Source: Nephrocerus scutellatus
Taxonomy: Eukaryota > Arthropoda > Insecta > Diptera > Pipunculidae
Assembly (NCBI GenBank): GCA_947095585.1
Contig: OX352761.1
Coordinates: 112,331,890-112,395,889 of the forward strand
Length of the DNA: 64,000 nt
Direction of reading: 5' to 3'
The notes beneath the pieces were generated by a model that worked only from the letters and a program-made list of their open reading frames with translations, had not been told where the DNA came from and did no database searches. Every line of letters begins with the position of its first letter. The first letter of the stretch is position 1. Below are positions 59,935 to 64,000 of the stretch, piece after piece. The translations under genes were made by a program, and so were the position numbers.

Positions 59935-60050
59935 CTGAACTACACGTGTGTATAAAATTTGAAGAAGCCCGAGGGGCACCAAACTTTAATAGAAGTGTTA
60001 TCGGATTTACACATGTTTGCAAATTTTGAATAGCACGCGAAGTTGTAGAG
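59935..60050 (+). repeat. Foldback-family piece, right of the LINE
   Basis: ACACGTGTGTATAAAATTTG, AAGCCCGAGGGGCACC and GTAGAGAATTTAAAAA match the arms and centre of the 7.8-8.4-kb element. Confidence 0.55.
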
Positions 60051-60054
60051 AATT

Positions 60055-61345
60055 TAAAAAAGAAGAAAAGACAACCAAAGGTCAAGTTAATTTTTTAAAA
60101 AAGGAAAAGGTTCTAAAATATAACAAAAAATCTATCATTTGTTTTATAAAACAAACAAAAAACGACATTAATTATTATATCTTTTTTTTCCTTCAAAATC
60201 CGGCGCGGAGTGGTTTTTGGCATCAAGTTCTTCGTTTCCCCTAAAAAACGTGTGGCTTTTGTTTGATTGAAAAAAAATAAAAATTTGTTCGTTTGATTTT
60301 GAAAATTGCACTGAGTGTAGTTCCAGGGTACCATTTTCTATTAGAGGTTTTTTGATCGAATATACCCATTCCTATACACACACACCAACAAAAAACTGTC
60401 ATTGCGCTGCCATTTTGACTTCTGAAATGAGAAAATATTTCATTTATCATTGAGTTTAATTTGCTTCACACAGCAATTAATACCATGGGTAAAAATGTTC
60501 GATTAGTGCGAATAAAACTTTTAATTTAAGACTTTTGTTATCATCGTCATCGTCTGGTTTGTGCGGCCATGTCGACACAAATCCATACAAAATGTTCGAG
60601 TGCAAATTTTTCGTTCGTTCGTTTGATACCTAAAAACGAGTGCACTTGGGTTAACGAGGGGAAAATCCAACGAAAGCCACATAACACACATGACTAATCC
60701 CATCGTAGGTTAATTTACTTGTTAATACTAATATAGACAGTAAATTATTTATTTATTACTAACAATAGAACTAAAGATTTCTAAAAATTAAATAAATGGA
60801 TTAAAAAAAAGAAAAAAACTATAATGCTTATAAATATTCACGTGTGCTCGCAACTTTTATTTTTCTTAATTAACATCAATTATTTTATTTTATTCTTTTG
60901 TTTTTTGTTTTGCAAATACTAATAACGGTCAAAAGGATAATAAAAATTTTCAATCGACATCTCATGACACAAATAATATGTATACTGTGACAGCTTAGAT
61001 GGTAATTGACGCAGCCCACAACTAAATTTGACTTCGCCCATATTGCTCATTTTGTGCAATAATTTAAAACCCACTTTATTGTAAAATATGTGATCAGGGA
61101 CAACCAACACTTCGGTCTAATTCTTTTTTTCACGTGTAGTAAGCAACAAGCCTCAATATTTATTTTCATTAAAACATTTGCTTTGAAGTGTACCCAGAAG
61201 TGTATCAGACGCAAAATTTAATTTTTTCATCATTAAGTACATACGTTCATTTTTGACACAACTATTTCAAAAATATTCCACAACGTACAAATATAAAGCA
61301 AGCAAATAATCAAAATATTTACAACCTTGTGTACGGCAAGTGGTA
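60055..61345. other. Intergenic upstream of SFR1-like gene
   Basis: AT-rich; open frames without domains. No promoter motif stood out. Confidence 0.4.
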
Positions 61346-61348
61346 ACT

Positions 61349-62029
61349 ATGAAAAACCACATTGATGATAGTTTTGCGACGCCAAAAAATGTAAAGATTC
61401 GCAGTTTAGGTCTACGAAGGAGTATCAGTCGAAGTGGTAGTACGACTCCACAAAATCTAATCAAAATTCCTATAAGCGACATTAAAGTTGACTATAAATC
61501 GCTGGAGACGCAATGTGAGCCTGTTGCATGCACATCGAAAGCTTCTTCGCCATCAACACCCATCAGAACTACAGCAAGAGAACAACTGTCTAGTTCGACC
61601 AACTGTCGACCGTACCGTCTAGCGTTGAGTCGTCGAGTACGTGACAAGTACACGAAGAAACGATTGGAATTTCAATTGGCTAATAAGGTTCAGCATATGG
61701 AAGTGGACAATAGTGCGGGAATCAGTTGTCAGGATACTGTAGTAGAAGAATCCAGTACCGAAACTCTTAAGCAACGCCTTCAAACAATGACTGATGACGA
61801 ACTTTTAGCTGAGATTAAAATAAAAGAAGCAGCGCTTCAAGCACAACTCGAACATGAGCAAAAAGTTCAGGAGCTGAAAAGCGCTATCAACCTTTGGAAG
61901 AATGGTCTTTCGCAAGTAATCTGCGAGTTGCAATCAAAGATTGAGCCCAGAATTGGAACGGAACAACTATTGGAACATCTGCGAATACCAGCTGACATGA
62001 TAAAGTACATCAATACCGAGGAAATGTGA
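61349..62029 (+). CDS. SFR1/Mei5-like Swi5-dependent recombination protein
   Basis: 226 aa, one exon. SFR1 (Mei5) pairs with Swi5, and the complex stimulates Rad51 filaments in homologous recombination; nuclear. The N-terminal half is basic and low in structure (RSLGLRRSISRSGSTTP). About residues 138-180 form a charged coiled coil (LKQRLQTMTDDELLAEIKIK). The C-terminal 55 residues (VQELKSAINLWKNGLSQVIC...LLEHLRIPADMIKYI) resemble the C-terminus of human SFR1 (an I-KWR-SQ--L-ELQ then a hydrophobic-rich end). I chose the ATG at 61349; an in-frame GTG lies three codons earlier. It is divided from mRpS18C by 88 bp, tail to tail, with AATAAA at 62097-62102. The identification rests on the C-terminus only. 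Confidence 0.75.
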   Translation: MKNHIDDSFATPKNVKIRSLGLRRSISRSGSTTPQNLIKIPISDIKVDYKSLETQCEPVACTSKASSPSTPIRTTAREQLSSSTNCRPYRLALSRRVRDKYTKKRLEFQLANKVQHMEVDNSAGISCQDTVVEESSTETLKQRLQTMTDDELLAEIKIKEAALQAQLEHEQKVQELKSAINLWKNGLSQVICELQSKIEPRIGTEQLLEHLRIPADMIKYINTEEM

Positions 62030-62117
62030 TTCTTCCTTTATCCTTAAAAACTTTGTATATATTCTACCGTTTATGCTATTTTTATATTCTTACAACAATA
62101 AAGCACTTATTGTTTTC

Positions 62118-62655
62118 TTAGTATTTGTGTGGGCGAATTGGTTTTTCTGGATCGAAGAGCTTAGGCTCCTTTAAGAAGTCAACATCCTTGTGATAGTTCG
62201 GCATTAGAGCGCAGTTTTGGGCACGTATGATTGATTTCTCGACCTGTTCCTGCTTTGTTTTGCACAGGCCAGTTATATGGCGACCATAAATTCGTCCGGT
62301 GTATGGGCTTTGAAACTGTGAAAGTAGTTTCACATTTTTATAGTTTGGAGTGATGTTGGTCTTGCAGAGTATACATTCTCGCCTTTCCTTTTCAAATGGA
62401 TTTGGAATTTCGATAGGTTCGTCGTCGGAGGAATTTATTATCGGCCTACTAATGCGTGTTGGTAGTGACTGCACAGATGAACTCATCAGACGTCTTAAAG
62501 AAGCTAGAAAAATGTAGCGCTACAATTTCATGGTAAACCATTAAATTTGCAGGAGACTTACCTTGTCTTGAAATCGCTTGAGCAAATCGCAACATTTCCA
62601 TTGAAAATATTTGCGGTAAGCGTTTTTGCATTTGCACCCTAACCAAATTATTCAA
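62118..62655 (-). CDS. mRpS18C: Mitochondrial ribosomal protein S18C, two exons
   Basis: A small-subunit protein of the mitochondrial ribosome (bS18 family). Exons: 62655-62562 and 62503-62118, 159 aa. The intron is 58 bp, donor G|GTAAGT and acceptor TTTTTCTAG, in phase. Residues 1-45 are basic and amphipathic, like a mitochondrial presequence (MQKRLPQIF, SLRRLMSSS). The S18 core follows: CILC zinc-type pair, NVKLLSQFQSPYTGRIYGRH, ITGLCKTKQEQVEKSIIRAQ, GLMPY-like ALMPNYH. The ending with FLKEPKLFDPEKPIRPHKY marks the C paralogue. Convergent with the SFR1-like gene, so the 3' UTRs probably overlap. Confidence 0.93.
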
Positions 62656-62869
62656 GAAATAAAATTGTACGGAAAAAATTTGACAAACTTGAATGACACT
62701 GACACTGACTGACGTGAGACATGAAGAACATCTGTTCCTCTTAAGATTGTTCGAAAATGTTATTTACGGCTTTGCAATTACTCTATTTGTTCGTAGATGG
62801 CAGCATGTTACGTATTAAAAATTTCATCCATTTTTTGTGGAAGAATTTCAAAAAAACTATTGGTATCTA

Positions 62870-63437
62870 TCAGGTGTTTCAACAGGTGCGCTTCAAATTT
62901 TCTCCGATAGGGACGGCGAACGACGCCATATTTTTTATTGTTCTTTTGTCATTTGGAAACTTCATTAGCATACATTTCATCATGGAACGCTACACATGTG
63001 AACAGCGATTGCAAATCGTGCAAATTTTTTATCAAAATAATCGTTCTGTTGCCGCTACTTTAAGAGCATTGCCATTTTACGGTCCATTTAACGATGAGGC
63101 TCACTTTTGGCTAGAAGGATTTGTCAACAAGCAAAATATGCGTTACTGGGCAGAAAGCAACCCACACGTGATTCATGAGGCACCGTTGCATCCCGAAAAA
63201 GTCACTGTTTGGTGCGGATTACATGCCGGCGGCGTTATTGGGCCATATTTTTGGTTCAAAGATTGGACTTCGTAAAACGTGAACGCGGTGGTCATGCAAA
63301 AGAAATCGAGTTTCATACTTAAATGTATCATATGTATATGTTCAAATTCGTTAATAAAAAAAAAAGTTAGTTCAAAAGTAGAACAGTTTGTGTTTTATTC
63401 AAAAAAAAGTTGAAGTGCTCTTATTGAAAAACCCTAT
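62870..63437 (+). mobile_element. Internally deleted mariner-like element
   Basis: It starts MERYTCEQRLQIVQIFYQNN at 62984. After ALP the frame jumps straight to NDEAHFWLEGFVNKQNMRYW and VTVWCGLHAGGVIGPYFWF. After a second deletion it ends with a C-terminal RERGGH-like tail. The helix-turn-helix second half, the first Asp region and the QDGA/LTPLD blocks are gone, so it cannot be active. Ends AGGTGTTTCAACAGGTGCGC (left) and ATTGAAAAACCCTATA (right) are imperfect inverted repeats. The frame remains open across both deletions. Confidence 0.8.
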
Positions 63438-63439
63438 AT

Positions 63440-64000
63440 TTAAAGGAATTATTAATTTTATTATATTAGTTTTTTGTACATAAATCTCTTATAGACGTTT
63501 TCAATTAAATATATGGCTATGGTATGTTTACAAATTAAGAGTTCGTGTTTTGCAAATGGGTATGTGATTTTATATTAAATTCACAATCAACAATTCACAT
63601 TCACAATTACTGGAAATTGCTGTGCGTACACATCGACACGTATCTCCAACAACGATTAATAGTGGTTTGCGTGTTGACTACCTTTCTTTTCATTTTAGTA
63701 TAATGTCGTAGAGTGATTTTTTGGCTGTCAAGTGGTTCGTTTATTTCAAAAAACCAATCTACGGTAGATTGGATTTCCCCTCAAACAGATCTTACTATTT
63801 TGGGAGATTTACCCCTCTTTTACTAACACCAACAACTGATGTCATTTGGTTTAGGTAAAACACATCACACACAAATGCAACAAAACATTGTAAACAAAAG
63901 ATTCACGGCTTTCGTGTTCGTTTTTTCGAGAAAAAATCTACGTCCGACCGCAGATAGCTAAAACAAAAAAAAACTCGACATAAGATTTGTGATTATTTCT
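63440..64000. other. Nothing recognised
   Basis: AT-rich sequence to the window end without gene or repeat signal. Confidence 0.4.

Overview
This window is nuclear DNA of a higher dipteran fly. The genome is AT-rich and intron-bearing, with insect-type genes (an Osiris gene, a CRF-binding-protein gene) and mariner, Tc1, Helitron, LINE and SINE remnants in most intergenic and intronic space. I cannot name the species. The size and spread of the repeats suit a tephritid or calyptrate rather than a compact Drosophila genome (inference).

Six protein-coding genes are supported. (1) An Osiris-family gene, minus strand, 11648-6511, five exons, about 278 aa. (2) A corticotropin-releasing-factor-binding-protein homologue (CRHBP), plus strand, 17418-43396. 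Its eight exons join in phase to 317 aa and carry all ten cysteines of the vertebrate protein; introns 1 and 2 are 15.3 kb and 9.4 kb and full of transposons. (3) A secreted acid sphingomyelinase, minus strand, 52883-48101, eight exons, 691 aa, with a GPI-like tail. (4) A single-exon U-box/RING protein of the RNF37/UBOX5 type, plus strand, 56589-57932. (5) An SFR1/Mei5-type recombination accessory protein, plus strand, 61349-62029. (6) Mitochondrial ribosomal protein S18C, minus strand, 62655-62118, two exons. Genes 5 and 6 converge with 88 bp between stop codons. Exon joins come from splice sites, frame and family resemblance; no transcript data were available.

Layout: 1-6.4 kb holds LINE, mariner and Helitron-like relics and an intact solo LTR (5664-6374) just past the Osiris 3' end. 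6.5-11.8 kb is the Osiris gene with a foldback repeat, a LINE and a SINE in intron 1. 12-16.7 kb is intergenic and includes a mariner nested in a LINE. 16.7-43.4 kb is the CRHBP locus. 43.4-48 kb is repeat-rich intergenic DNA. 48-53 kb is the sphingomyelinase gene. 53-56.5 kb has two short inverted-repeat elements. 56.6-62.7 kb holds the three housekeeping genes. 62.9-63.4 kb is an internally deleted mariner.

The genes do not form one pathway. CRHBP (neuropeptide binding), the sphingomyelinase (lipid turnover) and Osiris (cuticle/secretory) are separate functions. From memory, Drosophila has CRHBP-like and acid sphingomyelinase genes close together at 99F, so the order may be old microsynteny; this needs a genome comparison. 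I found no CRISPR, phage or bacterial content and no clearly new autonomous system. The most original signals are in the repeats: a dispersed ~160-175 bp satellite-like family, a precise non-autonomous Helitron, foldback elements, and nested insertions.
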